Source: Erythrobacteraceae bacterium (GTDB lineage Bacteria > Pseudomonadota > Alphaproteobacteria > Sphingomonadales > Sphingomonadaceae). From it: 61,969 nucleotides of DNA. This document shows positions 8,491 through 18,075 of the stretch, one piece after another. The stretch covers positions 1-61,969 of the forward strand of contig CANJYE010000017.1 in the NCBI GenBank assembly GCA_947479055.1, in the 5' to 3' direction. The first letter of the stretch is position 1. Each line of letters begins with the position of its first letter. The notes beneath the pieces are model-generated. The model did not search any database. It was not told the origin of the DNA and worked only from the letters and a program-made list of their open reading frames with translations. The translations under genes were made by a program, and so were the position numbers.

Positions 8491-9723
8491 TTAACATCTG
8501 GCGGTCCTACGACGATCGAAAGACATCCAAAGCTCTCGCAAGCCGTAAGGCGTGTATCCCTCGAGCTGCTTGCAACTGTCAGCGCCGCGGCTGAAATGGA
8601 AGTTCTTCAGGCGTCGTGTCAGCGCTTCGAAAGCCAGCCGGAGTTCTGCCCGTGCCAGTTGGTTGCCAATGCAAAGATGGATGCCCGCACCGAATGCCAG
8701 ATGGCTGTTCGAATTATCACGATTGAGGTTGACCTCTGCGGGCCAGTCGAAATGACCAGGATCTCGATTGGCGGCCCCGAAGCGCAGTTCGACAATAGAG
8801 TGAGCCGGAACAACGGAATCTCCGAACCGAACATCTTCCAGAGCAGTGCGCCAAAGGCATTGCAGCGGCGTTGCGGTGCGCAAAGCCTCCTCGGTGAGCA
8901 TCTTGGCGAGTGAGCCGTCGACCGCAATAGACTCCGCGACTTCAGGGCGTTCGATCATGATCCGCATCCCCGAACCGAGGGTGGTTGTGGTGGTTTCATT
9001 CCCTGCCGAAAGTATCTGCAGAATAAGGCTCTGCAATTCGCGATCGCTCAAACGGCGTCCGTCCACTTCGACGTGGGCGAGTTGGCTCAGCAGCTTGTCG
9101 TCCGAGAACACGCGGACCCGTTCGATTTCCTGTGCGATGTAAAGCTGCATTTCGATAAGTGTTTTTGCAAGTGCCAGTTCGCGCTCCGGCGCTACTGGCC
9201 CCGTCGACTCAACGGCCGCGTCCGACCATTGCTTGAAAAGCGCCATGTCCCCTTTGCGTACCCCCAACTGCTCCGCAATGACATACATCGGCAGCGGAAT
9301 GGCGAAATCGCGGATGAAGTCGATCTCCTCCTGAGCTACGAATCCGTCGATCAACTCGGAGATGATCTCGCTTATACGCGGCTCCAGACTCGCCACCTTG
9401 CCCGTGGTGAAGACCTTATCGACAAGGCTTCGGTAGGTCCGGTGTTCTGGCTGATCGTTGGACACCAGGGTATCCATCGGCAGCCAGCCTTCTGTTTCGA
9501 ACAACCGATTGGCTTCTGGGCTCCACCTGTCACCGAGAAAAGGTGTGCGATTGCTGAGAACCGAATGACTTAGCAGAGCCCGGCGGACGTCCTCGTATCG
9601 CGTCAGCACATAGTGCCCGGTTACAGGGTCGAGATAGACGGGATGCTCATCTCGCAAAGCATCGTAGGCGGGGAACGGACAAGCCTGCACCGCGGTGTCC
9701 GCAAATGAAATCTGCTTGTCCAT
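8491..9723 (-). CDS. Cytochrome P450, soluble bacterial type
   Basis: 410 residues from ATG 9723, preceded by GGGGGC. The heme-binding signature FGAGIHLCIG has the axial cysteine at 351, the oxygen-activating I-helix motif AGNETTT is at 240-246, and the E-x-x-R pair is E279/R282. Length and lack of a membrane anchor fit cytosolic class I P450s, which need a ferredoxin and reductase. The only ferredoxin seen is the Rieske type at 26013-26321, which is not a usual P450 partner, so electrons probably come from elsewhere. It likely hydroxylates the growth substrate or an early intermediate. Confidence 0.95.
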   Translation of the reverse strand: MDKQISFADTAVQACPFPAYDALRDEHPVYLDPVTGHYVLTRYEDVRRALLSHSVLSNRTPFLGDRWSPEANRLFETEGWLPMDTLVSNDQPEHRTYRSLVDKVFTTGKVASLEPRISEIISELIDGFVAQEEIDFIRDFAIPLPMYVIAEQLGVRKGDMALFKQWSDAAVESTGPVAPERELALAKTLIEMQLYIAQEIERVRVFSDDKLLSQLAHVEVDGRRLSDRELQSLILQILSAGNETTTTTLGSGMRIMIERPEVAESIAVDGSLAKMLTEEALRTATPLQCLWRTALEDVRFGDSVVPAHSIVELRFGAANRDPGHFDWPAEVNLNRDNSNSHLAFGAGIHLCIGNQLARAELRLAFEALTRRLKNFHFSRGADSCKQLEGYTPYGLRELWMSFDRRRTARC

Positions 9724-9740
9724 ATCATGCCCCCGAAAGT

Positions 9741-10658
9741 TCAAGCGGCTCCGGGAGCTAGCAACTCGATAACGCGCATGTCGGTGCTTCCGTTGGGTGA
9801 AAGGCACTTGATGCAGACGTGACTGGCGCCTGCGTCCAAATGCTCGTCGATCCTCTTGCGAAGGGCACCTTCATCGCCCCAAGCCACTATTCGGTCGATA
9901 AAGCGATCCGAACCGCCATTTGCGAAATCGTCGTCAGTGAAGCCCAGTGCCTTCCAGGAATTGCGATAGTTTTCCAGGCCAAGGTACAGTTCAAGTTCGT
10001 TTCGGGCGATCGTCCGGGCCTTGTCGGGATCAGTCTCAAGAACCAGGGGTTGCTCGACGCAAAGCATCTTGTCGGGGCCGAGTATGGATCGAGAATGCGC
10101 AGTATGCTCCGGGGTGACGTTATAAGTGTGCGAACCCTCGGCGCGCTCACCGCCCAAGCCGATCATCTTTTCGCGCAATCCAGCGAGAACTATGGGTGTC
10201 GGTGTTGCCGGAGCCAGCGCCATGTAAGGAGCCTGCGCAATCGCATCAAGATAGGACCGCATGGCGCTGAGCGGCTTTTGATAGTCATGCCCGCGCATAC
10301 CCTCGACCGCCTCGCGGTGCGAGACGCCCAAGCCCAGGATGAAGCGTCCATCCGACTGCTCGTTAAGCGCATCAGCCGCGCCTCGCATGGCGATGGGGTC
10401 ACGCGAGTAGATGCTGACGATGCCGGTTGCGACATGAAGCCTTTTCGTGTTCGCCAGCAGCCAACCTGAACTGACGAGCGGGTCACGTCCAAATCCATCC
10501 GGCATCCAGATCGCGGAATAGCCGAGTTCTTCGACGCACTGTGCGAACCTTGCGAGTTGCTGCGCATTCGCCGGACCCAACTCGCCGGAGCGTTCGCTCT
10601 CGAAATAGCTTAGCGGTCCGTCGATATGGGACCAGACTCCAATTTTTCCGAGTTTCAT
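9741..10658 (-). CDS. LLM-class flavin-dependent oxidoreductase
   Basis: 305 residues from ATG 10658 after AGGAGAG. The sequence has the luciferase-like TIM-barrel pattern: ELGYSAIWMPDGFGRDP near residues 44-60, a GIVSIYSRDP segment, and GLGVSHREAV. Members use reduced FMN or F420 for monooxygenation or hydride transfer; sphingomonads are not known for F420, so FMNH2 is the safer guess. A paralogue is at 20252-21169 (same GFxRDP and YSRD elements). It leads the minus-strand group ending with the lipocalin-like gene and is divergent from the Rieske gene at 10809. Confidence 0.85.
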   Translation of the reverse strand: MKLGKIGVWSHIDGPLSYFESERSGELGPANAQQLARFAQCVEELGYSAIWMPDGFGRDPLVSSGWLLANTKRLHVATGIVSIYSRDPIAMRGAADALNEQSDGRFILGLGVSHREAVEGMRGHDYQKPLSAMRSYLDAIAQAPYMALAPATPTPIVLAGLREKMIGLGGERAEGSHTYNVTPEHTAHSRSILGPDKMLCVEQPLVLETDPDKARTIARNELELYLGLENYRNSWKALGFTDDDFANGGSDRFIDRIVAWGDEGALRKRIDEHLDAGASHVCIKCLSPNGSTDMRVIELLAPGAA

Positions 10659-10745
10659 TTCGCTCTCCTGTACATCACTGAATCGAACGCAGTCGCGACC
10701 TTGATCCAAGTCAAGGACGAGCGCCTCTGGCTCCTATAGGTAATC

Positions 10746-10753
10746 GGTACTAA
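10746..10753 (+). promoter_or_regulatory. Recurrent motif copy (GGTACTAA) in divergent promoter region
   Basis: TAATCGGTACTAAC lies between the LLM gene (minus) and the Rieske gene (plus), 55 bp before the Rieske start. The same TAATCGGTACTAA string recurs at 49953-49965. Confidence 0.5.
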
Positions 10754-10808
10754 CAGCTATCGCACCTGCTGCCAATGGTGGCAAGAGCCCTGCGCAGGAG
10801 GAAATTGC

Positions 10809-12188
10809 ATGACTGACGACTACACCTTTGAGCGTGGCTACGTGATCTATCCGGAAGCGGATGGCGAGGACAGGTCTGCAAAAGCTCCCTTCAAGCCGGT
10901 GCCAACCGGAATAGTGCCTCCTGAACGCTATTATTCCGCCAATGAAGCGGCGTTGGAGATGGAAAAACTGTGGACCCGCGTCTGGTGCTGGGCCGGCATG
11001 ACTCATGATCTCCGGAGCGTCGGTGACTACTTCCGCTTCGATCTGGGTCGCGAGACTTTCATCGTCGTGCGCTCGACCGAGGATCGTATCCAGGCATTCT
11101 ACAATGTCTGCCCTCATCGAGCCAACTATCTCGTATACGACGATTTCGGCAAGATCGATCGGGGTGCGTCAATCTATTGCAAGTTCCATGGCTGGCGCTT
11201 CAATCTCGATGGGTCGGTACGCGAGGTAAAGGACGAGCATACGTTTCCGCCGGAGGTCCTGTGCGGCATGAAAGGGCTCAAGGAGGTCCGCTGCGAGGTG
11301 TGGAACTCGATGGTGTTCATCAATCAGGATGAGAACGCGCCGTCTCTGGAAGCCTCGCTGGACGTCATTGTCGGCCATCTGGCCAACCGCGACTTCTCGC
11401 GGATGAAGATCTACGACGAAGTGTATGGGGTGATCGACGCCAACTGGAAGACGGCGATAGAGGCCTTTATCGAATTTTATCATGCGGATGACACCCACCC
11501 GCAGGTCATACCGATCACATCGACGCTCAGGACCCAGTACGATCTCTACGACCAGGGAACCAGCCGGATGATCATTCCTACCGGCTATTCGGGCGACAGG
11601 GCAAAGGATCCGGCGGTAGTGACGGACGCGTTGAAGGGCTTTGTTGCCTTCTTCGGCGGGAATAATGACGAGTACACGCATTTGAGCGGAGCGGAATACC
11701 GTGAGGCGCTGGCCGATACATTGCGCAAGTGGGCGGTGCGCAATGGTCATGGCGACCTTTTCGATCAACTGACCGACGGCGAGGTGACAGACGACTGGAA
11801 CTATCATATCTTCCCGAACGTCACGCTCAACGTGTTCTCGCACAGCGTGCTGATCCAGAGCTGGGTGCCGCATCCATCGGACCCGGAAAAGCACATCTAC
11901 CGTGCGCTCAGCCTGGTCCTGCCCGTACTTGATCCCCAGCAGCACGTCATGGACCCTGCGTCCTTCGCCGTGTCCGCAGAAAAGGGCTGGAAGGGCGAGA
12001 ACCGGGCCCCCAGGCGCTACCCGGAAAAACCAGAGGAATGGGGAACGGTCCTTTCGCAGGACGTAGAGCGTCTTCCGCTGATCCAGAAGGGCCTGCGCTC
12101 GCGGTCTTACGACGGGAATCGCTTAAGCATGTCCGAGTGCCGCATTCACCATTATCTGGCTGAGATCGACCGCTACCTGATGAAATAG
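10809..12188 (+). CDS. Rieske non-heme iron ring-hydroxylating oxygenase, alpha subunit
   Basis: 459 residues; start set by AGGAGG nine bases upstream. Rieske cluster ligands C101-x-H103 and C124-x2-H127; the mononuclear iron site is marked by H226 and H231 in FYHADDTHPQ. It is of the alpha-only type, with no beta-subunit gene nearby. It should hydroxylate or dihydroxylate a hydrophobic ring using electrons from a ferredoxin such as the one at 26013-26321. It opens a plus-strand run ending at the TetR gene. A paralogue with the same ligand spacing is at 28449-29834. Confidence 0.95.
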   Translation: MTDDYTFERGYVIYPEADGEDRSAKAPFKPVPTGIVPPERYYSANEAALEMEKLWTRVWCWAGMTHDLRSVGDYFRFDLGRETFIVVRSTEDRIQAFYNVCPHRANYLVYDDFGKIDRGASIYCKFHGWRFNLDGSVREVKDEHTFPPEVLCGMKGLKEVRCEVWNSMVFINQDENAPSLEASLDVIVGHLANRDFSRMKIYDEVYGVIDANWKTAIEAFIEFYHADDTHPQVIPITSTLRTQYDLYDQGTSRMIIPTGYSGDRAKDPAVVTDALKGFVAFFGGNNDEYTHLSGAEYREALADTLRKWAVRNGHGDLFDQLTDGEVTDDWNYHIFPNVTLNVFSHSVLIQSWVPHPSDPEKHIYRALSLVLPVLDPQQHVMDPASFAVSAEKGWKGENRAPRRYPEKPEEWGTVLSQDVERLPLIQKGLRSRSYDGNRLSMSECRIHHYLAEIDRYLMK

Positions 12189-12382
12189 GGGCGAAAGGAA
12201 ACGCTTGCCCTTTTCGAGGCGCTGGACACACGCATAGGATTTAGATACCAGACAATGCGTGAGGCAGGGGCGCGATCGTCTCCTGCTCTAGGGGGCTTGT
12301 GTTTTGCAGGCCGGAAGCCGGCGCTGCATGCCTGACTGGCAATGCAGGGGGCAAGTTGGAAGCGGCTCGGAACAGAAACACG

Positions 12383-13489
12383 ATGGCATCTGGCAAGCTT
12401 TTTGAATCACTGGAACTGGGCCACGGCCCGGAGATGAAGAACCGGCTGATGCTGGCGGCACTCACCAATATGCAAAGCCATGATGATGGCTGCGTGTCGG
12501 ATGAGGAGGCGCGATGGCTCTCCATGCGGGCGGAGGGCGGATTTGGCATGGTTATCACGGCCGCCGCACCGGTGCAGCAGGTCGGTCGGGGTTATCCGGG
12601 GCAACTCGGAATCTATTCCGATCACCATGTCGAGGGTCTCACACGCCTGGCTGATGCTGTTCGTGCCAATGGGGCGCTGTCGGCTGTGCAGCTATATCAT
12701 GGTGGCGACCGGGCAGACCCGGCTCTGGTCGGGACGCCGGTATCACCGTCGGAAGGGTCTAACAACGGAGCAAGGGCGCTTGGCCTTGGCGAAGTCGAGC
12801 AATTGCGCGAGGACTTTATCGCGGCGGCACTGCGCGCGCAGAAGGCGGGGTTCGACGGCGTCGAGATCCACGGGGCTCACGGCTATGTTCTGGCCCAATT
12901 CCTTTCGCCGACGATCAACCGCCGAGACGACTGCTATGGCGGAAGCTTTGAAAATCGCGCTCGTCTCATGCTGGAAGTAATCGGCGGCATCCGTAGCCGC
13001 TGCCGCCCGGACTTCCAGATCGGATTGCGCCTGTCTCCGGAGCGGTTTGGGATGCGCCTCGCGGAAGTGCGCGAACTTGCCGCCGAATTGATGCTAGCCG
13101 GTCAAATCGACTACCTAGACATGTCCGTGTGGGATGTTGCCAAGGAACCCCACGAGGAGGCTTTCAAGGGTCGCCCACTTCTCAGCTACTTCACTGACCT
13201 TCCGCGGGGCCGGGTTCGCTTGGGTGCCGCAGGAAGGGTGATGGATGCGGCTGCGGCGTCCAGTGTCATCGAGGCGGGATGCGACTTTGTCATAATCGGG
13301 CGGGCTGGCATCCTGCGGCACGATTTTCCGCTACGGGTGATGAGCGATTCAAATTATCAATCGCCCCCTTTGCCTGTTTCGGTCCAGCATTTGCGGAGCG
13401 AAGGCGTAACCGACAAATTCATAGCCTACCTCCAGACCTTTGCCGGGCTGGTCGAGAACATTTCGAGTGGTGGAGGGAGTCATGGCTGA
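12383..13489 (+). CDS. Old yellow enzyme-type NADH:flavin oxidoreductase
   Basis: 368 residues from ATG 12383; the frame extends upstream but the family start (MASGKLFESLELGH) fits here. Its ribosome site is weak. The TIM-barrel FMN family signature HGAHGYVLAQFLSPTINRRDDCYGG-like stretch is present around residues 166-190. It lacks the Fe-S and FAD domains of the larger homologue at 21658-23622. Such enzymes reduce activated C=C bonds or isomerise enones. It overlaps the next gene by eight bases, so translation is probably coupled. Confidence 0.9.
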   Translation: MASGKLFESLELGHGPEMKNRLMLAALTNMQSHDDGCVSDEEARWLSMRAEGGFGMVITAAAPVQQVGRGYPGQLGIYSDHHVEGLTRLADAVRANGALSAVQLYHGGDRADPALVGTPVSPSEGSNNGARALGLGEVEQLREDFIAAALRAQKAGFDGVEIHGAHGYVLAQFLSPTINRRDDCYGGSFENRARLMLEVIGGIRSRCRPDFQIGLRLSPERFGMRLAEVRELAAELMLAGQIDYLDMSVWDVAKEPHEEAFKGRPLLSYFTDLPRGRVRLGAAGRVMDAAAASSVIEAGCDFVIIGRAGILRHDFPLRVMSDSNYQSPPLPVSVQHLRSEGVTDKFIAYLQTFAGLVENISSGGGSHG

Positions 13490-14552
13490 CCGTCAGGACA
13501 TGTTGAGTGGCACAGAAGTGCCGCCAGAACATCTTGCGCTAGACGAAAAGCGTCTGGGTGCTTTCCTCGCTCCTCGCCTTGAAGGGCTGGGCGAGGTTTT
13601 CCGTGTCGAAAAGTTCAAAGGTGGGCAGTCGAATCCGACCTACAAGCTGGTCGGATTCGATAATAGCTACGTGCTTCGCCGGAAACCGCCGGGCAACCTG
13701 CTCGCCTCGGCACACGCGATCGATCGAGAATATCGCATCACCAAGGCGCTATCAGAGGTCGGATTCCCCGTCGCTCGGCCCGCGCTCTATTGCGACGATG
13801 AGACTATCATCGGTTCTGCCTTCTATATCACGGAGTTCGTTGACGGACGCGTCTTCTGGAATGCCGACGTTCCAGGCGTCAGCAACGAGGACCGGACTGC
13901 AATTTACGATTCGATGAGCGAATTCCTGGCCCAGCTCCATCAGCTCGACTTCAATGTGCTTGGACTGGGCGATTTTGGCAAGCAGACCGGATTTACCGAG
14001 CGCAACCTGAAGCGCTGGTGTGGCATTTACGAACAGACCAAGATGGTCGATCTGCCGGACGTCGACTGGCTCATGAAGGAGTTGTATCAGCGGCTGCCCG
14101 CGAGTGAGCCAACGGCGATCCTGCATGGCGATTTTGGCCTCTACAACGCGATGATCCACCGCACCGAGCCGAGGATCCAGGCGGTTCTCGATTGGGAACT
14201 CTCGACCCTGGGAAATCCCTATATCGACCTTGCGCACAATACCCGGGCTTGGTGGGAGCCACTTGGATTCGTTGAGGGTACTGCCACGACACTTGTGGGA
14301 GTGGATCTAGAGGCGGGCGGCATTCCGGATATGGAGAGCTATATCGCCAGCTATTGCCGTCGGCGCGGGATCGACGAAATTCCCGACCTTCAGTTCTATC
14401 TCGGCTTCGTCCAGTTCCGCTACGCTGTCATGATTCAGGGCATCCTGAAGCGCGCGAGCGTCGGGACGAGCGTCAATCGCCGGGTGACCCACTCGCAGGA
14501 CCGAGTGGCAGCAATTGCTGCGCTTGCTCGTAATACGCTCGGCGGAGCTTGA
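13482..14552 (+). CDS. ACAD10/11-type acyl-CoA kinase (aminoglycoside-phosphotransferase fold)
   Basis: 356 residues from ATG 13482 after GGAGGGAG, overlapping the previous gene by 8 bases. GGQSNPTYKL (47-56), LRRKPPGNLLASAHA (65-79) and FGLYN are hallmarks of the kinase domain of ACAD10/11 and of bacterial LvaA-like kinases; the catalytic loop is HGDFGLYN (215-222), with DWELSTLG at 237-244. This family phosphorylates the 4-hydroxyl of 4-hydroxyacyl-CoAs, after which a partner acyl-CoA dehydrogenase-fold enzyme eliminates phosphate. The candidate partner is at 18076-19293. The exact substrate is unknown. Confidence 0.88.
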   Translation: MADRQDMLSGTEVPPEHLALDEKRLGAFLAPRLEGLGEVFRVEKFKGGQSNPTYKLVGFDNSYVLRRKPPGNLLASAHAIDREYRITKALSEVGFPVARPALYCDDETIIGSAFYITEFVDGRVFWNADVPGVSNEDRTAIYDSMSEFLAQLHQLDFNVLGLGDFGKQTGFTERNLKRWCGIYEQTKMVDLPDVDWLMKELYQRLPASEPTAILHGDFGLYNAMIHRTEPRIQAVLDWELSTLGNPYIDLAHNTRAWWEPLGFVEGTATTLVGVDLEAGGIPDMESYIASYCRRRGIDEIPDLQFYLGFVQFRYAVMIQGILKRASVGTSVNRRVTHSQDRVAAIAALARNTLGGA

Positions 14553-14564
14553 TAGGAATCAGCA

Positions 14565-15311
14565 ATGAAGCAGTATTTCGACTTCAGTGGCAAAGTTGCC
14601 CTGGTGACAGGCGGAAGCCGTGGCCTTGGAGCAGCGATCTCGAGGGCCTTTGCTGAACAGGGCGCTGATGTGATCATCGCGAGCCGCAACGCGGAGAGCT
14701 GCGATCAATTGGCGACCGAAATTGAGCGTGAGTTTGGCCGACGGGCTCTCGGCGTGGGCGCTCATATGGGGCGCTGGGATGACATCGACCGACTGGTAGA
14801 GACTGCCTACGCGGCGTTCGGAAAAGTCGATGTTCTGGTCAACAATGCCGGCATGTCGCCACTCACGGACAGTTCGCTTGAAACCCCTGAGGCCCTTTTC
14901 GACAAGGTGGTTGGCGTCAATTTCAAGGGGCCGTTCCGCATGACAGCTCAGGTCGCCAGTCGGATGGCGCAAGGAGACGGTGGGAGCATCATCAATATCT
15001 CCTCCATCGGTGCCATTCGCCCGCAGCCCGAATACGCACCCTATTCAGGTGCCAAGGCTGCGTTGAACGCAATCACCGTCGCTCACGCGTTTGAATATGC
15101 TCCCAAGGTCCGGGTGAACGGGATCCTTCCCGGCAGCTTCCGCACTGACATCGCCAAGTCATGGTCGCCTGAGAAAGAGGCGAACATCAAGTCTGCCATC
15201 AAGCGCTATGGCGAACCTGAAGAGATCGTGTCGACCGTGATGTATCTCGCGTCCGAGTATTCGAGCTTCACGACCGGGACACTGATTGGCGTTGACGGCG
15301 GACGGCCCTGA
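14565..15311 (+). CDS. SDR-family oxidoreductase
   Basis: 248 residues, 12 bp after the kinase gene. Cofactor motif TGGSRGLG (15-22), NNAG around residue 91, catalytic YSGAK near 163-167, C-terminal GVDGGRP typical of classical SDRs. Likely oxidises or reduces a secondary alcohol/ketone. Its position next to the 4-hydroxyacyl-CoA kinase recalls LvaD, the ketoacyl reductase of levulinate catabolism, but that pairing is inference. Confidence 0.9.
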   Translation: MKQYFDFSGKVALVTGGSRGLGAAISRAFAEQGADVIIASRNAESCDQLATEIEREFGRRALGVGAHMGRWDDIDRLVETAYAAFGKVDVLVNNAGMSPLTDSSLETPEALFDKVVGVNFKGPFRMTAQVASRMAQGDGGSIINISSIGAIRPQPEYAPYSGAKAALNAITVAHAFEYAPKVRVNGILPGSFRTDIAKSWSPEKEANIKSAIKRYGEPEEIVSTVMYLASEYSSFTTGTLIGVDGGRP

Positions 15312-15409
15312 GGACTCGGGCCGGTTCCCAAAGGCACCGTGAGGCAATATGCTCATTCACGACGAACCGGAATATCGGACCAAGATCTAAGATAGCGGAG
15401 ACAGGAAAA

Positions 15410-15913
15410 ATGGCCAAAGTCTACAGAGTTGCCGGATATCACCAGGGCAAGATCAGGGCCAATATCGAGGATGTGTGGAAACTGGTCACGGACTGGGGCA
15501 CGCTCTTCTGGTTCGATGATGGCACGAATTCCGAAGGCCTGAAGGTCATGGAGAGTTGGCTTGAAGGCGAGCCCGACGTCATTCCGCGCACGCGGGTTAT
15601 GGGACGCGGTGAGGGTGCCACTAAATCCGGTGCGCCTGAGCATAATCGAGAGGACCTGTTGGTGGCGGACCCTGTGGCGCATCGTCTCTTCTATAATGCC
15701 TCCGACGGTTTTGTGCCTGGCATCCGTAATTACATGGCGACCTGGGCCTTCGATGAACTCGATGACGGTGGCTGCATGATAACCATCTCCTCCAATTTCG
15801 ACTGCGTGCCGGCAGAAAGCGGGCCAGCAAGCGAAGCCATGCTGAAGGAGGTGTATATCAACATCGCGCGCAGCCTGGACAAGCATTTCAACAAGGACAG
15901 GCAGCCAGCTTGA
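15410..15913 (+). CDS. SRPBCC (START/polyketide-cyclase-like) protein
   Basis: 167 residues with AGGAAAA upstream. The N-terminal pattern, a beta strand then IEDVWKLVTDWGTLFWF, is typical of Bet v1/START-fold SRPBCC proteins that hold hydrophobic ligands. A paralogue at 51033-51539 shares the same opening (VWxLxTDW). No catalytic residues can be assigned; it may bind or isomerise an intermediate. Confidence 0.75.
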   Translation: MAKVYRVAGYHQGKIRANIEDVWKLVTDWGTLFWFDDGTNSEGLKVMESWLEGEPDVIPRTRVMGRGEGATKSGAPEHNREDLLVADPVAHRLFYNASDGFVPGIRNYMATWAFDELDDGGCMITISSNFDCVPAESGPASEAMLKEVYINIARSLDKHFNKDRQPA

Positions 15914-15986
15914 ACTGTTTGCGAGAGGGAGCGCCACGCTCCCTCCACGCCGTGGTCAAGGGCAGGGCGGCATTGGGAGATATAGA

Positions 15987-16373
15987 GTGCCGAAATCCAA
16001 AAAGCAGCTCGTGCAGCAATATGTCGAAGCCGTTGGTCGGGGGGATATCGACACAGTCCTGAGCCTCGTTACGGATGACTATACGCATGAGTTCCTGGGC
16101 AGCACGTTTCTGGCGGGAACACGGCAGCTTGGCGAAGTGCTCGAGCGGATCAGCGCATTCAATGCTGCGCTGCTCTCGGGAGCGAAGTTTACCTTTCATG
16201 ACCTGGTGGAGGAAGGTGACCTGGTCCTGGGAATCTTCAGCGGCGAGAGCGAGTTGAAAGGTGGCGGCCGATTTGACGGAGTTTACGCGATAAGCTGCCG
16301 TTTCAGGGGTGATCGCCTTCACGCCACGAAAGAATTGGTAGACACGAAACTGGCGGACAGCCTTCAGGGCTGA
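15987..16373 (+). CDS. NTF2-like (SnoaL/ketosteroid-isomerase-fold) protein
   Basis: 128 residues from GTG 15987, with GGGAGA upstream; no in-frame ATG gives a better start. VQQYVEAVGRGDIDTVLSLVTDDYTHEF at the N-terminus is the usual first helix and strand of NTF2-fold proteins. The fold includes isomerases, epoxide hydrolases and dehydratases acting on hydrophobic molecules. No specific reaction can be assigned. Confidence 0.75.
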   Translation: MPKSKKQLVQQYVEAVGRGDIDTVLSLVTDDYTHEFLGSTFLAGTRQLGEVLERISAFNAALLSGAKFTFHDLVEEGDLVLGIFSGESELKGGGRFDGVYAISCRFRGDRLHATKELVDTKLADSLQG

Positions 16374-16429
16374 CTGCTTGTCAGGCTCTACGAAAGCAAA
16401 CCGCGACAAAAGATTTGAGAGGACATCAC

Positions 16430-17179
16430 ATGTACGATCTGCAGGGGAAAGTGGCGATCATCACGGGCGGCGCGAGCGGCATCGGCGCTGCCATGGTCCG
16501 ACTGTTTAGTGGACTGGGCGCAAGCATCACGATTGGCGACATCCAAGACCATTTGGGGGAAGCATTGGCCCTTGAACTTGGCGATAAGGTCAGGTTCTCG
16601 AGGCTGGATGTCACCCAGAGCGAAGACTGGCAACGCGCCATTGCGGACACAGAAGATGCATTTGGACCGGTGAACGTGCTGGTCAACAATGCCGGCCACC
16701 CGGGCTATCAAAGAACTGTCGCCGATTTGACCCAAGAGGAATTCCGCCACGTCTTTGCCGTGAACCAGGAAGGTGTGTTCTTGGGAATGAAGTACGTCCT
16801 TGCATCGATGGGCAGGGCGGGCGGCGGCTCCATCGTCAACAATTCATCTGCATGGGGTCTTGTCGGCGCTGCAAACAACCTCGACTATTGCGCCACCAAG
16901 TGGGCGATAACGGGCATGAGCAAGGCTGCAGCGGTCGAACTTGCCCCGACCAATATTCGCGTCAATTCGGTCCATCCGGGACTGGTTCTGACACCGATGG
17001 TCGAGGCTAATCTGAAGATGCTGGGAGCGAGCGCAGAGCCGTTCATTTCGCGGATGCCGCTGAACCGTGGGGCAAGGCCGGAGGAGATTGCCAATGTTTT
17101 TGCTTTTCTTGCGTCCGATGCGTCGAGCTTTGTAACCGGCCTTGCATTTGCCGCTGATGGCGGGCTGACTGCACAGTGA
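16430..17179 (+). CDS. SDR-family oxidoreductase
   Basis: 249 residues from ATG 16430 after GAGAGGAC. TGGASGIG (12-19), NNAG (86-89) and YCATK are intact, and the protein ends with AADGGLTAQ. It is the intact paralogue of the IS-truncated SDR at 146-449. It is the last enzyme gene before the TetR regulator. Probably an alcohol dehydrogenase for a cyclic intermediate. Confidence 0.9.
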   Translation: MYDLQGKVAIITGGASGIGAAMVRLFSGLGASITIGDIQDHLGEALALELGDKVRFSRLDVTQSEDWQRAIADTEDAFGPVNVLVNNAGHPGYQRTVADLTQEEFRHVFAVNQEGVFLGMKYVLASMGRAGGGSIVNNSSAWGLVGAANNLDYCATKWAITGMSKAAAVELAPTNIRVNSVHPGLVLTPMVEANLKMLGASAEPFISRMPLNRGARPEEIANVFAFLASDASSFVTGLAFAADGGLTAQ

Positions 17180-17257
17180 GCCACAACTAGGCTCTTGGAA
17201 GGGCAAGGGTACAATTCTAGAGTTCGTAGTAACTGGCGGGCGAATCGGTCTATCAGG

Positions 17258-17285
17258 TTGACTGTAGGGCCGGGTCCGGTATTGC
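17258..17285 (+). promoter_or_regulatory. Putative promoter of the TetR gene
   Basis: TTGACT at 17258-17263, a 16-nt spacer and TATTGC at 17280-17285 form a sigma70-like promoter. The motif TAGGACCTAAAC (17286-17297) directly follows, where the transcript should start, which would suit autoregulation. Confidence 0.5.
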
Positions 17286-17287
17286 TA

Positions 17288-17295
17288 GGACCTAA
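17288..17295 (+). promoter_or_regulatory. Recurrent motif copy (GGACCTAA) before the TetR gene
   Basis: TAGGACCTAAAC is identical to the copy at 29859-29870 over 12 bases and sits just downstream of the predicted promoter. Its inner TAGGACCTA is a near-perfect palindrome. Confidence 0.55.
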
Positions 17296-17312
17296 ACTTC
17301 AACCGCACGGTG

Positions 17313-17993
17313 ATGGCCTTGGCTAATGAAAGCACTCCCGAACGCATTCTTTCAACCGCGCTGCGTCTGTTCAACCAGTTCGGAGTTGATCGCGTACCGG
17401 TCTACAAGATTGCAGCGGAAATCGGTATCAGCCCCGGAAATTTGACTTACCATTTTCCGCGCAAGCAGGACATCATATATCAGCTGATAGACAATCTGGA
17501 GGCAGAGGCCTCGCAGGTCCTCAAGAGCAAGCGGAACCCCGGAACGGTGGAATTAGCCGAATACCTCATTCGTCTCTTTCGGCTGATGTGGCGGCATCAT
17601 TTTTTCTTCGAGTCATTGACCTATCTGACCGCTACAGATGAAAAAATATCATTGAGCCATGAACGCATTCGCGATGTGGCGCAAAGCGGATCGGTGCAGC
17701 GTATTCAAGATGCGATGGCAGCTGGGGACATTCCTCCGGTCGAGGCCCCAACCACCCCGAAAATCCTCGCGGAAAATATGTGGGCTGTCTGGGTTAACCG
17801 TCTGTCGATTACGCGACACGCAACGGAGAGCCATGATGCGGGCGAGTTGGTGGTTTACGATTGCTGTGTGCACCACCTCAGCTTGATCCAGCCGTATGCG
17901 ACCAGTCGCTTTATCTCAAAGCTTCATGGCACGATTAAGGAAATCCTTCGGGTGGACGACGAAACTGAAGGCGCGATCTCGCCCGTTTCGTAA
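17313..17993 (+). CDS. TetR-family transcriptional regulator
   Basis: 226 residues from ATG 17313; a GTG directly before it is an alternative start. The N-terminal helix-turn-helix (VYKIAAEIGISPGNLTYHF, about residues 29-47) is typical, followed by a divergent ligand-binding domain. No clear ribosome site; the predicted transcript start is close, so the leader is short. The only regulator inside the island, it is the best candidate to bind the motif repeated before its operons. The ligand is unknown. Confidence 0.9.
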   Translation: MALANESTPERILSTALRLFNQFGVDRVPVYKIAAEIGISPGNLTYHFPRKQDIIYQLIDNLEAEASQVLKSKRNPGTVELAEYLIRLFRLMWRHHFFFESLTYLTATDEKISLSHERIRDVAQSGSVQRIQDAMAAGDIPPVEAPTTPKILAENMWAVWVNRLSITRHATESHDAGELVVYDCCVHHLSLIQPYATSRFISKLHGTIKEILRVDDETEGAISPVS

Positions 17994-18075
17994 GCACGAG
18001 CCCGGACTGGCAGGCGTAGGCGGCGGAATCCATCAGAAGAGGAGCGGCGGGTTGCCTGCGCCACTCCAACCTTGA